From NCBI GenBank assembly GCA_037176885.1, contig JAWWNJ010000112.1, positions 744,001 through 808,000 of the forward strand: a DNA stretch of 64,000 bases. The letters are read 5' to 3'. This stretch comes from Favolaschia claudopus. Taxonomy: Eukaryota > Basidiomycota > Agaricomycetes > Agaricales > Mycenaceae. A program made the translations under genes and the position numbers. Positions 46,960 through 57,928 of the stretch are shown one piece after another. The notes under the pieces were generated by a model, which saw only the letters and a list, made by a program, of their open reading frames with translations, made no database searches and was not told the DNA's origin. Every line of letters begins with the position of its first letter. Position 1 is the stretch's first letter.

Positions 46960-48513
46960 CTAAAAATGCTCACCTTCGACGCTGTTCCCCGTTCGGGAAG
47001 GACCAGCCCCGTTGGAAGAGCGAGAGTTCGCTGAGACAGCCGCCAGCAGAATCGCAACAGCGTTGGCGTCGAATTGCGGCGGGGGAGATTGGCTTTGATG
47101 AGCCACAAGGGGTGGTTGAACACCCCCTGATCCATGCGACTGGAGTTGCGTCACTTGCCGCTGGAGGTTTACTTGCTCAGCTCGCAAGGAAACCAATTCT
47201 TCTTCTCTCGGGTCATAGTAGAATTCCTCGTTCTGGCTGAACGCGGCTTGCGCGGCTTCCAGCTCCTGCTCGTCCATGTCAAGAACGGAGAGCTGAGCGA
47301 AGACAGACTGGTAGTTTTGCGCAGCGGCCGTGGGTTGGGCGGCCGGGCGGTACTCCTCTACCTGCTGCTTCTTGGACTTGTGCCCGTCTTTCGGGATTGG
47401 TATCCCATCGGGGAAACAGTCTCTGAACCCTACGACCTTCATCTTTCCACTCCCTATGTGGGCTTGCCGAATGAGACACTTATCTCTAAAGTGCCCGAAC
47501 TTGTCGCAATAAAGACACCCCTGATCCGCCAGGTTCCCTTTGAATTGCACGGTTGGCATTCGCGGGAAAGACTGGGAGTCAGCGGCGCCTGGGACTCTGC
47601 CCGGTAGGGACTTATAGAAGGATTCCAACTCGGCCATCCTCTTCTTGGTCGCGGCGTCGATCTCTTTTAATTGGGAGGTCTGGTTATCCAGCCGCTCCAT
47701 CATAGTGACGACCGACACCTTAATCGTCTCAAGAAGGGACTTGTTAGGGTCCTCCTCTTCTTTCTTTACCGTCACGTTTGGGTGAGGTAGTATGGATCGC
47801 CCGCTCGACGCCTTTCCAGACCCGCTGGAGGTCTTGGACTTGCTCGAGTAACCCCGGTCAGAGGCGCCAAAGAACTCAGAGTTAGCGGTCGAGCGTTTTG
47901 CGATCCTTTTGGCTTCAGTCATGACCTCGGCCAGCGTCCATGTGCGGACCTCTGGCTCGTCAGCATCATCCCCGGCAGCGGGAGGTTTCCGCTCGAGGTT
48001 CTCCAGAATCCGTTCCTTGAACTCAGGACTCAACTTGGAGAAGAACATCGGGAGAGCCTCCCGGTGCGAAATTAATTTCGAATCGAGAAGCTTGTTCGCC
48101 TCGACGTTCATGACGCGCATTAGGCGCATGAGTTCGTCTTCATCATCCCGGTCGATCCCCTCTTCCGTGAACTTACGAAGCTGCCGGTGCAATTTCTGCA
48201 CAGAGCCCTTCTTTTGGTCGACTACGGACGGGTAATTTTCCAGGATTTCTTTCTTAAAGTCGTCGAACTTCTTAGAATACGAGGCGAATTGCCGCCACTC
48301 CTCGGCGGTTGCCTGAGCAGTATAGCGGCAGACAAACTCGTTCTTCTTATCATCCGGCGTCTCATCTAATTCCATCATACGCTCCACATGGTCCAGGAAA
48401 CGAACAAGCTCCTCCGGCTCTTCCTCTTTGAAGAGCGGGGCGTTCCTGTCCCATGGTTCCGGCGCGCGCTTCTTTCCTCGAACGACAGGGTTGTTGTTGC
48501 CGTCGTCAGCCAT
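46960..48513 (-). CDS. gag: Element A Gag with CCHC zinc knuckle
   Basis: 517 codons starting MADDGNNNPVVRG. The helical retrotransposon-gag domain occupies the first 250 residues (ELVRFLDHVERMMEL, AEEWRQFASYSKKFDDFKKE). A linker with basic and serine runs leads to the zinc knuckle CLYCDKFGHFRDKC (CX2CX4HX4C) near residue 355, then a Gln-rich tail. It forms the particle shell and binds element RNA. It is preceded by the leader 48514-49052. Confidence 0.88.
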   Translation of the reverse strand: MADDGNNNPVVRGKKRAPEPWDRNAPLFKEEEPEELVRFLDHVERMMELDETPDDKKNEFVCRYTAQATAEEWRQFASYSKKFDDFKKEILENYPSVVDQKKGSVQKLHRQLRKFTEEGIDRDDEDELMRLMRVMNVEANKLLDSKLISHREALPMFFSKLSPEFKERILENLERKPPAAGDDADEPEVRTWTLAEVMTEAKRIAKRSTANSEFFGASDRGYSSKSKTSSGSGKASSGRSILPHPNVTVKKEEEDPNKSLLETIKVSVVTMMERLDNQTSQLKEIDAATKKRMAELESFYKSLPGRVPGAADSQSFPRMPTVQFKGNLADQGCLYCDKFGHFRDKCLIRQAHIGSGKMKVVGFRDCFPDGIPIPKDGHKSKKQQVEEYRPAAQPTAAAQNYQSVFAQLSVLDMDEQELEAAQAAFSQNEEFYYDPREEELVSLRAEQVNLQRQVTQLQSHGSGGVQPPLVAHQSQSPPPQFDANAVAILLAAVSANSRSSNGAGPSRTGNSVEGEHF

Positions 48514-49052
48514 CGGATTGTTTGAAGGGGTTGGTGAAGTGTTGAGTAGTGGTGAAGAGACAGACGAAAGAGTCGTTGACGACTGGGTAGCTGCACCGTC
48601 GGGCGTAACAGGTCTTGTGCCGGCGGTTGAGTTGAGGTTTGTTGTTCCAGCGGAGCAGAGGGGCTCAACGACTGGGTTTGGCGGGTACGATAAGCGTGAG
48701 CTTGGGTTCGTCCGCGCAGAGAATAGAGTTCCCGGGCAAGAGCAACAGGCGGGCGGGAAGGATCGTCAGTCTCGAGATCGAGAGCAGCGGCAGCGGCACG
48801 TAGGCTAGTGTTGGTTGACCGAGGTTTTGGTGGTGGTGCTCTAGCGGATCGTCCTTCTGAAGCCACGTCTCCTCCGAAACTAAATGGCAAAATCTTCTAT
48901 AGCGGGCCTGGAGCTATTGGCTCAACGGGCGGGTGTATATTCTATTCTCGAGTCAACCGGCGGATGGTTCGTGCTAGGTTATAGCAGCGTCCACAAGCGA
49001 TTTCTTTCGACTTGACACAAATAATCTGTCACCCCTCGCGGTGGGCTCCAGA
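48514..49052 (-). promoter_or_regulatory. Leader of element A with primer-binding site
   Basis: Untranslated leader between the 5' LTR and gag. Directly inside the LTR end (GTTTCA on the minus strand) and after two bases (TC) comes TGGAGCCCACCGCGAGGG (49033-49050 reversed), a primer-binding site candidate because it starts TGG as the complement of a tRNA 3' CCA. The priming tRNA was not identified. Confidence 0.65.
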
Positions 49053-50045
49053 TGAAACGGTGCGTGTAGGTGTAGGCGTGAAATATACCGAAATATAAAA
49101 TCACAAAATCTAATCCAATACGACGTGTGTGTGTGTGTGTGTGTTCGGGGTGGCGGGAGCACGTATCGTCCCTCAGAATACTTGTGCAAGCTTCAATCAA
49201 TCAAGGTCGCTACGTTTGAGCGGGACGAACTACTAGATTGTCTAGCGAGAACGTAGCGGGCAAAACGATTCGCAGCGGGAGAAGCGAAGAGTCACTCTTT
49301 CTGAGACTTCGAAATGAGAAATTCTGAGTCTAGCGGGGAGGGTCTCCGTGCCAATAGAAAAGCGTCGCCCGGTAGTGGATCGTCAACCGGCAAGAAGCTT
49401 TCTGGATGACAACCGGCGGGCAGAAGGCGCGGCTCAGCGGGACGGGGTTCTTATACGACCGGCGCGGCTCTGGCGAGAAGCGGGGCTCTTATGTCGATGG
49501 CGCGGACACTAACAGTGACCCGGGCAGTTACACCACTACGCGGCGGCGAGCTCGAACGGGGGTCTTGGTTATACCGCGGAACGGCTGGCACACGGGGCGT
49601 CGACGGCGCGGAATCAAGCTCGAACGGGGGTCTTGGTTATACCGCGGAACGGCGAGAAACGGGGCTTCGTATTTCAGGAGGGCTCGGGCTCAAAGGCTGG
49701 CGGGGCTCTCAAAGTTCTGGCGGCTCGGTATGCCACAAGTCTTTCCGTATCACTCGAATCTCTCTCAGATATCAAGTCTAGTCTCTTTCAAAGTTCAATT
49801 CAAATTCTAGAGTCCGCTACAAACTGCCCTTGTCTACGGGTAGGTAATTGACTGAGTAACCAAAAGTACACCGGGAGATTAAATACATGCAGCGGGAGCA
49901 GAAACAACCAAATAAAATCATGATGAGAGAGTGTCAAAGAGTGATGCCGCGCCCGCTGGGAACCAATGGTATATTCAGGATTGCGAGTCGTGAGTGAAAA
50001 GACTGCCTCCCGGAGAAAGTCCATGCGGGCGGGTGGGTATCGCGC
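49053..50045 (-). repeat. 5' LTR of element A, outer part removed by element B
   Basis: 993 bp corresponding to 30824-31816 of the 3' LTR with the same open frames, (TG)n run and 36-bp duplicated unit. It stops abruptly at CGCGC (50041-50045), where the TGTAAC terminus of element B begins. The missing 843 bp should follow element B to the right of this window. Confidence 0.85.
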
Positions 50046-51844
50046 TGTAACGCTGACACTTGAATATATCAACTGAAGTGCTAAATATAGCGCAGCAGAG
50101 AATCTACCACCCAAAATATATATATAACACAATCAACCAACACACACAACACTACAACACAAATATCTCCACAAGATACACTCAAATGTCTCTCGAAGAG
50201 TTCGTGGGGTTCGATCCGAAATCCAGATGTCACAGTGACGAGGATATAAGTCGACTTGCAAGTAAAAAACCTTGCACAAAACACGCTCTCACACACCGTA
50301 GATGGAAGTGATTCCGTCCGCGGACCTTTCCTAAAAATAGGAACTATAAACGGTAGGATACAAGATACCCAACGCAGTTGAATATCAGGGCGAGATTGAA
50401 ACAGTGGCCACAGACAGTTTCCGCGGCAGAATGCACAATTCTTATAGCGCCAGTTACGCTATAGACCTGAACCTCCAAATTCCAGGAACCTTTGACACTC
50501 CTTTATATAGCACAAGCCTTTCAGACGAGGACTAATCAGATCTCTTCCGGTTATGCGCCAGCAGTCCCAACGCAATGCTTCAGCAGATGGACAGTTCCAC
50601 TCTTCCTCAGACTCAGGGAGATACTAGTTCACTCTCGAGCACACGTATCCTTACAATGAGATAGGCAGTCCGCGGGCAGTAGAGGCAGGCAGTTCCTAGC
50701 ACACTAAAGCCACGACAAAGCTACTCGAAAGCAAAGCCTCCGCGGGTGAACACTCTCGAAACGATGCTTAGATTCACACTTGAACTGAACTTCAACACAA
50801 TTTCTATTAAGACAAACGAGTAGACAATATCTTTATATATGCCTCTACGTTGCTGCCTGAGTTCACCAACGCTGTCCAATAGACTGAGCGCGATGTCCTC
50901 CAGCTCAACGAGAAATACAGGTCCTTTTATACTAATGCCAAGAAATACATCACATAAATAGTACAGAGTAAGCAATGTCGATCCAATTGAGTAGAGAGAT
51001 GGTATATTGGTATTTGGGTGTCCCGGCGGACCTCCGGCAGCCTCTTGGCTTGTCGATCCAACGGTAGAAAGTCAGCAATTATGACTCCCACGGTTGAATC
51101 ACTGAATTGCGGAAGCCCGCGGAACGCCATCATTGGTGATCCCGTCAATCCGTCACTGGCGGCAACCCTTCCGGTGGTGCCATCAACACCTCTAATAACT
51201 CCTAAGACTATTCTTGGGACATTCCAATTCACTCGCAATATCACAGGCTCGTCTGTTGTCCAATTTATCAAGCCACCAAGTCATCCGCGCTGACTCCAAT
51301 ATAGAAATAGATTTCTAATGAAGTTGCCGCACTTGTTCGGCTTCAGCATCACATCATCAACTCTCCTGTCAAAGACCTCATGTCTTGCCATAACTCTGCC
51401 TTCTGATCCTAGCACCGGCATCTCCTGTATGAAATCCCTTTCCGCTGTTCCAGCTGTCTATTTATAGTCGGCAGCCCGCGGCATCTGTCTTTTGACTGAT
51501 GTTGACTCTGATAGCCCCCGCGGCGCCTCCTACATCCTTGTAGACCCTTGTCTAAGTCCGTAGTACACAAGTACTTGACTCTTCGTCACTCTTCTGAGGG
51601 TTCTGTTATGGAACAGATCCATAGTACTGCAGTAGGCTATTATTATAATGCCTTTCTCCTGTAATGGGTTTTACGGTCAACAGCTCGGAGCTCACTTTGA
51701 CCCTCCTTAGTGTCACCAACAGAGGTACTGACTTCCTATTGATAGTCGAGTAAGACTATAGTCGTGGCGGGTAGTTGGGTTGTTTAGGGCCGCACTTGAC
51801 TTAAAATAGCCAGATATAACGCGCAAAAATGGCCAGTCGTTACA
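50046..51844 (-). repeat. 3' LTR of element B (1,799 bp)
   Basis: Termini TGTAAC and GTTACA form a 6-bp inverted repeat with the expected TG...CA ends, and the pyrimidine complement of a polypurine tract follows directly. It carries seven CCGCGG hexamers and AT-rich stretches. No convincing coding region. The partner LTR is outside the window, so the ends rest on the terminal motif and the tract only. Confidence 0.75.
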
Positions 51845-51880
51845 TCTCCCCTTCACTAAATCTAGACCGTCCCCGGTCTA
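51845..51880 (-). promoter_or_regulatory. Polypurine tract and tetraloop hairpin, copy 1 of element B
   Basis: On the minus strand AAGGGGAGA abuts the LTR. The adjoining perfect hairpin is TAGACCG (51863-51869), loop TCCC (51870-51873), CGGTCTA (51874-51880). Stem bases differ almost completely from the element A copies, but pairing, stem length (7 bp), loop sequence and distance to the tract are kept. Confidence 0.75.
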
Positions 51881-52679
51881 TAGCCTGCACCAAAATCCGT
51901 GCTTATTTTTGGCTTTAAATCTAGTGGACCGCAAGGATGACAACTCCCGCGGACGTCTATTTTTAGACCAACTGCAAACTACTTTTCTGTCCCTTTTTCC
52001 TCGAGCGACTTGTTTTTAGTCAAGTCCTCCTGCACTACTCGCTAAGACGTTCCGTCTGTTAATTTAGACAGTTGCTTCCGCGGACGCCAATCATTACGGC
52101 ATATGACGTCATTGACACTTTCTGTCTGAAATTTTTCGGACAGGGGTTTTTCACCTCTTTTCCTTAAATTTTTCGACTCGGTCAAATTTTCGCCGTCCTG
52201 GACTTCGCCAACCCTAATCCTAAGTGCGTTTGCACTTCCGCTTTATCTAATCTGCACCTCCGACTTATCATTCGCCGCGGCCGCCTCTGCCCTGGCAATC
52301 AGCTTCAGGTTTTCATCAAACCTTAATACTGGCTTCTAATTACTGCGGCTGCGCCCTAGATTAACTTTCATCTTCTGTGCTTCCTTCTAGGTGAGTCACT
52401 GAGTTTTCAATTCAGTTCTCTGAAGGCGTGGCGACTTAGAGAAAATTTCTCTAAGTCCGCGCTGACTTATAGTTTGAGTGGGTGCGTCTCTTAGCGCCCA
52501 CTTCTTCCTTCCTTCCACCACCACCACACACAGTGTTTTACACCCTGTGGCTGTCTCCTTGGTTATCTACCTGGCCTTTCGACGCGCTCCTCGACGCCTA
52601 CGTCGCCGAGTAGCTCTCTACTTGGATTCTCTCTGCACCTCGTCTTTCACCTACACCCACTGGTGCTCGTCGCCGGTTG

Positions 52680-54586
52680 ATGCCCGTTAAGAAGGCCACT
52701 ACTGCACCCACTCGTCGCTCTACCCGCAAGATCACCATGGCTTCTACTAAGCGTCCGCGCAAGACTAAAGCCGGTGCTAAAGTGGGCCCTGGCCGTTCCT
52801 CCGTCGTCGTCCCCAAGGACGTCGAGCCAGACCTTCCCGAATCAGAAGAGTCAGCGGCGTCGACCCCAGAGCCCCCCGCGCCTTCTTCCTCTCGCAAAAT
52901 CAAGTCTCCACCCGCGGAGGAGCCTGTCGTCGTCGTTGCTGGGCCTTCGATTCGTTCAGCACTGTTTGAACCGCCGCCGCAGATCCCCTCTGACGATCCT
53001 TCTGCTGTTTTCTGGGCTCCATTCGACAATTCTTTCGCGCGCGACCTGATTCCGCTTTTTATCCACAAGCCGCCGCCGCCGTCGGTCGAGCAGGTCCGTA
53101 GTTTAGCGTTATTGACTCCAGTCCTCGTGCGTGAAGATCTCTTTCTTTGTCAACTAAATGCTCATTATCCTTTTTTAGTCCCCGTATCGTCGTGAACACC
53201 CCACCGTGCCTTTGAATGTCGAGGCATTCTTGTGGGCCCTCGCTCGCGCTGCTCGCCATATCGCCAAAACTATCCCCGACGTCGACGCCGCGGAGGAGTT
53301 GATCGCACTCTACCGCGATCTTCGTCCCTCCTCTGAAATCCAGGATACCATTCTCGCCGCGGACCCGCTAGGCAAGCATTACGGTGCGGGGTTCTGCGTC
53401 CCCAGCATTGTCACCGTGCCTACACGAAAGCCCCGGGCTCCCGTTTTCTCTGATAGCGAAGATTCAGACGCTGAGGAGCCGCCTGCGAAACGTCCGCGCA
53501 TGGCCATCTCTCCTTCACCTGGGCGCTCGCCGACTCCAGCTCCCGCGTCTGAGCGTTCTGCGACCCCAGTGGGGCCCGTCTTCGACATTACCACTCGCGC
53601 TCAGCTCATCAATATGTTCTTTGACATTCCCGAGACCGGTAAGTCTGGAGGTTCTGTTCTCTTCGTACAATGGCTCATCTTTGGTTTCTTTTATTCCAGG
53701 TATGCCTTCTCCAGCGCATATGAAGATCCCTACGTCCTACGTCCAGACGTCCCTGGTGCCGCCCATGCTGTCCAAGATCGCCTTTCCCTGTCTGAATTGC
53801 GTTCTCAACTACGCCGAATGCAGGCCCGTCGGGGGTCGTTCGTCCGTCTGCACTCGCTGCGCGGACCGCAAGCATCAGTGTTCTCACAACTGGACGCCTC
53901 TTGAATTCAAGCGGTTTGCTGAGTGCATGCGACCCTTCATCGCGGTAGCTCCCCACACCATCGCCGCCGCACTTCAGCGTCTTGTGCAGGCGTACGAGGA
54001 TGCTCAGTTCGCGAGTTTCGCCCACGTCCGTGCTCTCAACAATCTCCGCTTGCAAGCGCAAGATTCCGCCCTTACGATCTCCGGTGCGGAGCGTTCTCTC
54101 GCCGTCGAGCAGTTCAACGACTTCTTTGTGGATAAAGAAGGCGCGGACCTGGCTCGCGACTTTGTGGCGCACGTCTTGTCGCAGAAGCCGTTCTATGAGT
54201 TGGAACGAGACTTCGTTGCTCACGAGGCTACCTCCGGCGCAATCCCAGTAACGAACGCAGCGGGCGACATCGAGAGCTACACCTATCAACCCAAGTTCTC
54301 CGCTCGTCTCATCCCCGATTTGGATCTCCAGGGCGTCTTGAAGACGGTGGATCCTAAACTCGGTCCCGTCGCTTCTTTCGACGATCTTTCATCCGCGGGC
54401 CCTTCTTCGTCTAAGCTTGCCCCTGCAACTTCTACTCCTGCAGCCAAGCCATCCACCCCCCCGCCCACGTTTGGACCAGCGCCTTTGTTGGAGACTCCAG
54501 CTCCCAGTTCGTCAAAGGCTCGCCATGGGAAGGGAATCGCGACGCCCTCTTCGGTTGATAAGGGCAAGGGTGTTGACCGCAGCTGA
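52680..54586 (+). CDS. Antisense auxiliary gene B1: large six-cysteine cluster protein
   Basis: Exons 52680-53093, 53179-53638 and 53700-54586 give exactly 586 codons plus stop. The N-terminus is strongly basic (TRRSTRKITMASTKRPRKTK), followed by acidic/Pro-rich segments and a second basic patch PPAKRPRMAISP. The last exon opens with the cluster CLNC...C...CTRC...C (CX2CX6CX9CX2CX6C), then a helical domain (ECMRPFIAVAPHTIAAALQRLV). The tail is Ser/Thr/Pro-rich with SSKARHGKGIATPSS. Position next to the 3' LTR, size and layout match A1 of element A, although sequence similarity is low. A nuclear, probably nucleic-acid-binding role is inferred. Confidence 0.77.
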
Positions 54587-55646
54587 CTCTCGCGCTGCCT
54601 CGTCTGTTTCGGACTTTTTTGCAAATTTTTATCTACTTACGAATGTACTCGGACTGTCCTCTTCCAGTCCTTAAACAATCGAAGATATTTCTCTGTAGTG
54701 CTGTTGTCTCCAGCCGTATCGTAGACCAACTCCAAAAAAACAACCTTGTATATATCTAGACTCAGTAGCCATAGCTTAGTTTACTGTGTTTGTAAACCCG
54801 CTACCTTGAGTCCAATACACTAGCGCCCACTGGCGCCTATTGATGCTCTAATTCAACCGTGTGAATTCTTTGTAAGAATTTAGTCTTAAAGAAATCCACT
54901 AAGTCAACATCAACCGGCCATCATGCCGTGATCAATTCTTCGGAGATTGCCGAAGGCTGAATTTTGACCAAGTCCATCGTCAAATTCCTTCTTCAACTTT
55001 ATTGGAATCAGTCCAATTTCTCCTGTACTTCAATCAGAAGTCACACTTGACACTTAATTGACACTTTTCTTCAAGTCGTCAAAAAGTTTCCTCTAGCCAA
55101 CTCTTCTCTTTCAGTTTTCCGCGGGTCTATTTTTAGCACAGTCCAACTCTCTTTCATGTAAGTACCGCGGTGGGTACTCAAGGTAGAGTTCTGTACTCCC
55201 GCCTGTATATTCTACAAGTCTCTTGCTTAATAGAATACCCTCTATCATCCCTAACTGCCTCTTAAAATCGATCGTATAGGAACCGATCGACATTATTCAG
55301 CCTTAAAACTCTTCCGCAACTTGGCTTTTGCAACGCTCCAGCTCAAAATCGTCTAATTTTAGCAAAACGAAATTTCCCTGTCTCTTTATGGGTAAATTTG
55401 CAAGGCCCGCGGTGGCGCAATACCCTCCCGCGGTTGTCTGTTGCTCTATATTCTCCCCCTCACTAAAGAAAAAAGATGCGTCCTCGCATATTCAATTCAG
55501 TTAGAGGTGCAACCAACAGCCTTGGCTCGTTTTTCACGATCGTAGCCGGTCATTAACAATTTAACCAAGCTCTCCTAGTCAAAACTATAAATTGACTTCA
55601 GATCTCTGCTCATTTCTTCGTCGCCTACAGGCCTTCATCGCATGCC
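54587..55646. promoter_or_regulatory. Spacer B1-B2 with second polypurine/hairpin module and TATA box
   Basis: No gene is supported. At 55451-55489 the tract TTCTCCCCCTCACT is followed by hairpin ATGCG (55476-55480), loop TCCT (55481-55484), CGCAT (55485-55489), a shorter version of the module at 51845. TATAAATT at 55586-55593 precedes the B2 start by 54 bp. Four CCGCGG copies lie between 55130 and 55432. Confidence 0.6.
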
Positions 55647-57343
55647 ATGGCACCACGCTCTGCGCTCATCGAAGCGTCCAACCTTATCCTTGAAGCTGAA
55701 CGCGACTTTCAACGGGTCGTTGCCCTCAGAGACTCTCTCCCTGCGGCTGTCATTCACTCTACGCTCAGCACGTTCGCAGCCGCGGCGGTTCGTCCATATT
55801 TTTGCATGCCCAAACGCTTTCCGCGCTAACTCTGTCTATTTTTAGTCGGACTTCAAGTTGTTCGCTCAGTCCCTTCAGCACCCCTCCAACGAGAAGGTCG
55901 TCAATGCTCTTACTGCCGCCTCCAACGCTATGAGGGACGAGTACAAGATCTCCAAGTTCAAGATCCCTACTTCCCAGCTTGGCGCTATCGACCGCATGCT
56001 CAACAACTACCACAACGCCAAGAATAGCAAGCGCGACAAGGCCGCGGCAGCCATCAAGGGCCACCGTGCTAAGGCTCAAGTTCAACAGGTGCTTTCTCGT
56101 GTTCGTCGCATGCCTCCTGGTCCTGAACTGTCCTCTATAATGCAGGGTAAGTCTGTTGAAGTCATCGACGATTCCGGGGACGACGACTCCGCGGAGGAAG
56201 CTTCCGTCGCTGATCAGGTATTCCTCAGACGTTACGAAGATTATCTATGGTATTAACCAACTCCAGATGGATCTCGACAAGGACGAAGGTAGAATCAACC
56301 CTCTCTATATCGCTGCCATGGGAGCCAACTATCGCGCAGGAGGCTCCTCTTTGCCCCCTGGTCTCTCCTTCCAGAAGAATAGTGCGCCCAAGGTCAAGAA
56401 CGACACTGTGCGTCTATTTTTATCCCTCTGCACTTTCCTCTTCATTCACCCAGATTTCCGTTTGTTCGTCTTGCTCTTCTCACCAGCACGGCCAGGACAA
56501 CTGCCCTGTCAAACCCAAGGACGGTATCCCTGCCGGTAAGGCTCCTCAAGACGACGGCAAATCCGTGCGCATCATTGACGATCCCGTTCCAGAGGACATG
56601 TTCAAAAATGTTCGTAAAGTTCCTGTGCGTTCGCCTTTTCACTTTGTTCTATTTTTATAACATCGTTTTATTAGGGCAAAGGCCCCAAGGCGAAGAACTC
56701 CGACACATCTTCCACTTGTCCTGACGAGGACGAGAAGGTACGTAACCCATATCCCACGGTTGAATTCTCGCTTAACGTTCATCAATTGTTGTAGATGGCG
56801 CCCGCGGAACCACTTATGGTGCGTGAAATATTCGTCAACTCTGTTTCTCTGCTTAATTCTCGCTCATAGCCTGCTTTGTCGTTGAACCCTGTGTCCAACC
56901 GCAGCAACAAGCGTGCCCGTACCGAACCGGATGATGTCGACCTCGACTACGAGCCCAAAGTCCCTGGTACGAGTTCATCTTCTCCTTGATCTAATTTCGT
57001 CTAAATTTTATTATAGACTCCATGGACAAGGACCTCATCGCCATCATGCATCCGGACGATGTCAACAAGACCTGGAAGGTTTCTCAGAACCAACTCAAGC
57101 ACTTGGACGCGCAAGGTTTCAAGGCTCGGGAGCGCTACCTCCGCCGCAACATGGCCCTCGCTTCCTTCAAGTATCGCTACTGGCTTCGCGCCTACGAGGA
57201 GATGGATGACCAGCTCGAGCAGCTCATGAAGATCCATCATGCCGACAACGAGGATCCCATTATGCGCCCTGCTAGTTCCGCGGTATGTCTCTGCGTTTAT
57301 TTTTATAGCTCTCCAGTTAAACCTTTCCGCCTTCTAGACTTGA
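55647..57343 (+). CDS. Antisense auxiliary gene B2: basic NKRAR protein
   Basis: Ten exons (55647-55787, 55846-56088, 56146-56217, 56267-56407, 56487-56624, 56675-56737, 56795-56818, 56870-56966, 57017-57282, 57338-57343) add to 396 codons plus stop, all with GT-AG introns; the seventh is a 24-nt micro-exon (MAPAEPLM). The N-terminal part is helical (SDFKLFAQSLQHPSNEKVV). The middle is alternately acidic and basic and includes SNKRARTEPDD. The phase-1 intron after that exon leads to a long helical exon (RNMALASFKYRYWLRAYEEMDD, here in part). Same motif-intron-helix order as A5. The final two-codon exon is the least certain part. Confidence 0.72.
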
Positions 57344-57928
57344 TCGTCCTTCCGCGGCCTATATACCTATGTGCCTTCGCTCTTTAGACACATAAACCGT
57401 CGACTCTCAGTGTTCCCTATCGTATCGTCGTGCGTTCAACCGCACATATTTGCTGTTCAACCAGCAACTGTCCAAATCCCCGGGTGTCTCGTATATACTT
57501 AGCAGTGCTTGCAATACAATTGTTTTGTCAAGCCAACTTCGTCCGATTTCCCACAGTGTCTTGGACATCCCAGGAGTGGTAAGACTCTTTTTCCGCGCTC
57601 AGAATTCTAAAAATAGAACTCCAATCGTCCAGTTCTACCTCAACTTCTCAAGTACTTCAAGCCGCCGCGGAAGCCTTTTTGTGAACGACTCCATTGCCGT
57701 GACCGCCTACATGCTCCTTGAAGCCCTTATTCCACTGGATATTTTGCGTCTCTAAGTCTGGGCAAGCCTAGACTTCAAGTCTCACTCCTTTACTTTCCTC
57801 CGTCCCGCTTATGATCAATACAAAATCTGATTCAAATAATCACAGGCAAGACATCTCCTCAGCAGTGTTTACTATTTAAACAGTGCCTCATAGGAACGTC
57901 TTCTCCCATAATACTCTTTCCTCTTTGC
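57344..57928. other. Spacer between B2 and B3
   Basis: Probable 3' UTR of B2 and promoter of B3. TATTTAAA at 57873-57880 lies 48 bp before the B3 start codon. A CCGCGG copy is at 57665 and a TCTAAAAATAGA segment near 57605. No coding region is supported. Confidence 0.45.

Larger units (their letters stand above)
30990..48910. repeat. Dispersed AGCGGG/CCCGCT hexamers of element A
   Basis: About 80 copies by hand count over the 19.2 kb of element A, in LTRs, introns, exons of the antisense genes and gag-pol, in both orientations; roughly one per 230 bp. The first 30.8 kb of the window hold about eight, and element B about half a dozen. The longer context often reads CCCGCTG or CAGCGGG. See findings. 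Confidence 0.6.
30824..50045 (-). mobile_element. Gypsy-type LTR retrotransposon A with antisense gene array
   Basis: Complete apart from the outer part of its 5' LTR. Order along its own sense (minus) strand: 5' LTR (49053-50045, cut by element B), primer-binding site, gag, protease, RT-RNase H-integrase, then an 8-kb block with five spliced genes on the opposite strand, the polypurine tract and the 3' LTR (30824-32659). It inserted into the Helitron gene with CACGG (30819-30823) as the likely 5-bp target duplication. At about 20 kb (assuming a full right LTR) it is far larger than a usual fungal gypsy element. The 993 bp shared by the LTR copies show no difference I could find, pointing to recent insertion. 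Confidence 0.88.

Noticed and set aside
50060..50311. Small ORF at the left end of the element B LTR
   Set aside because: Inside the LTR, Asn/His/Tyr-rich translation of AT-rich repeats, no family resemblance.
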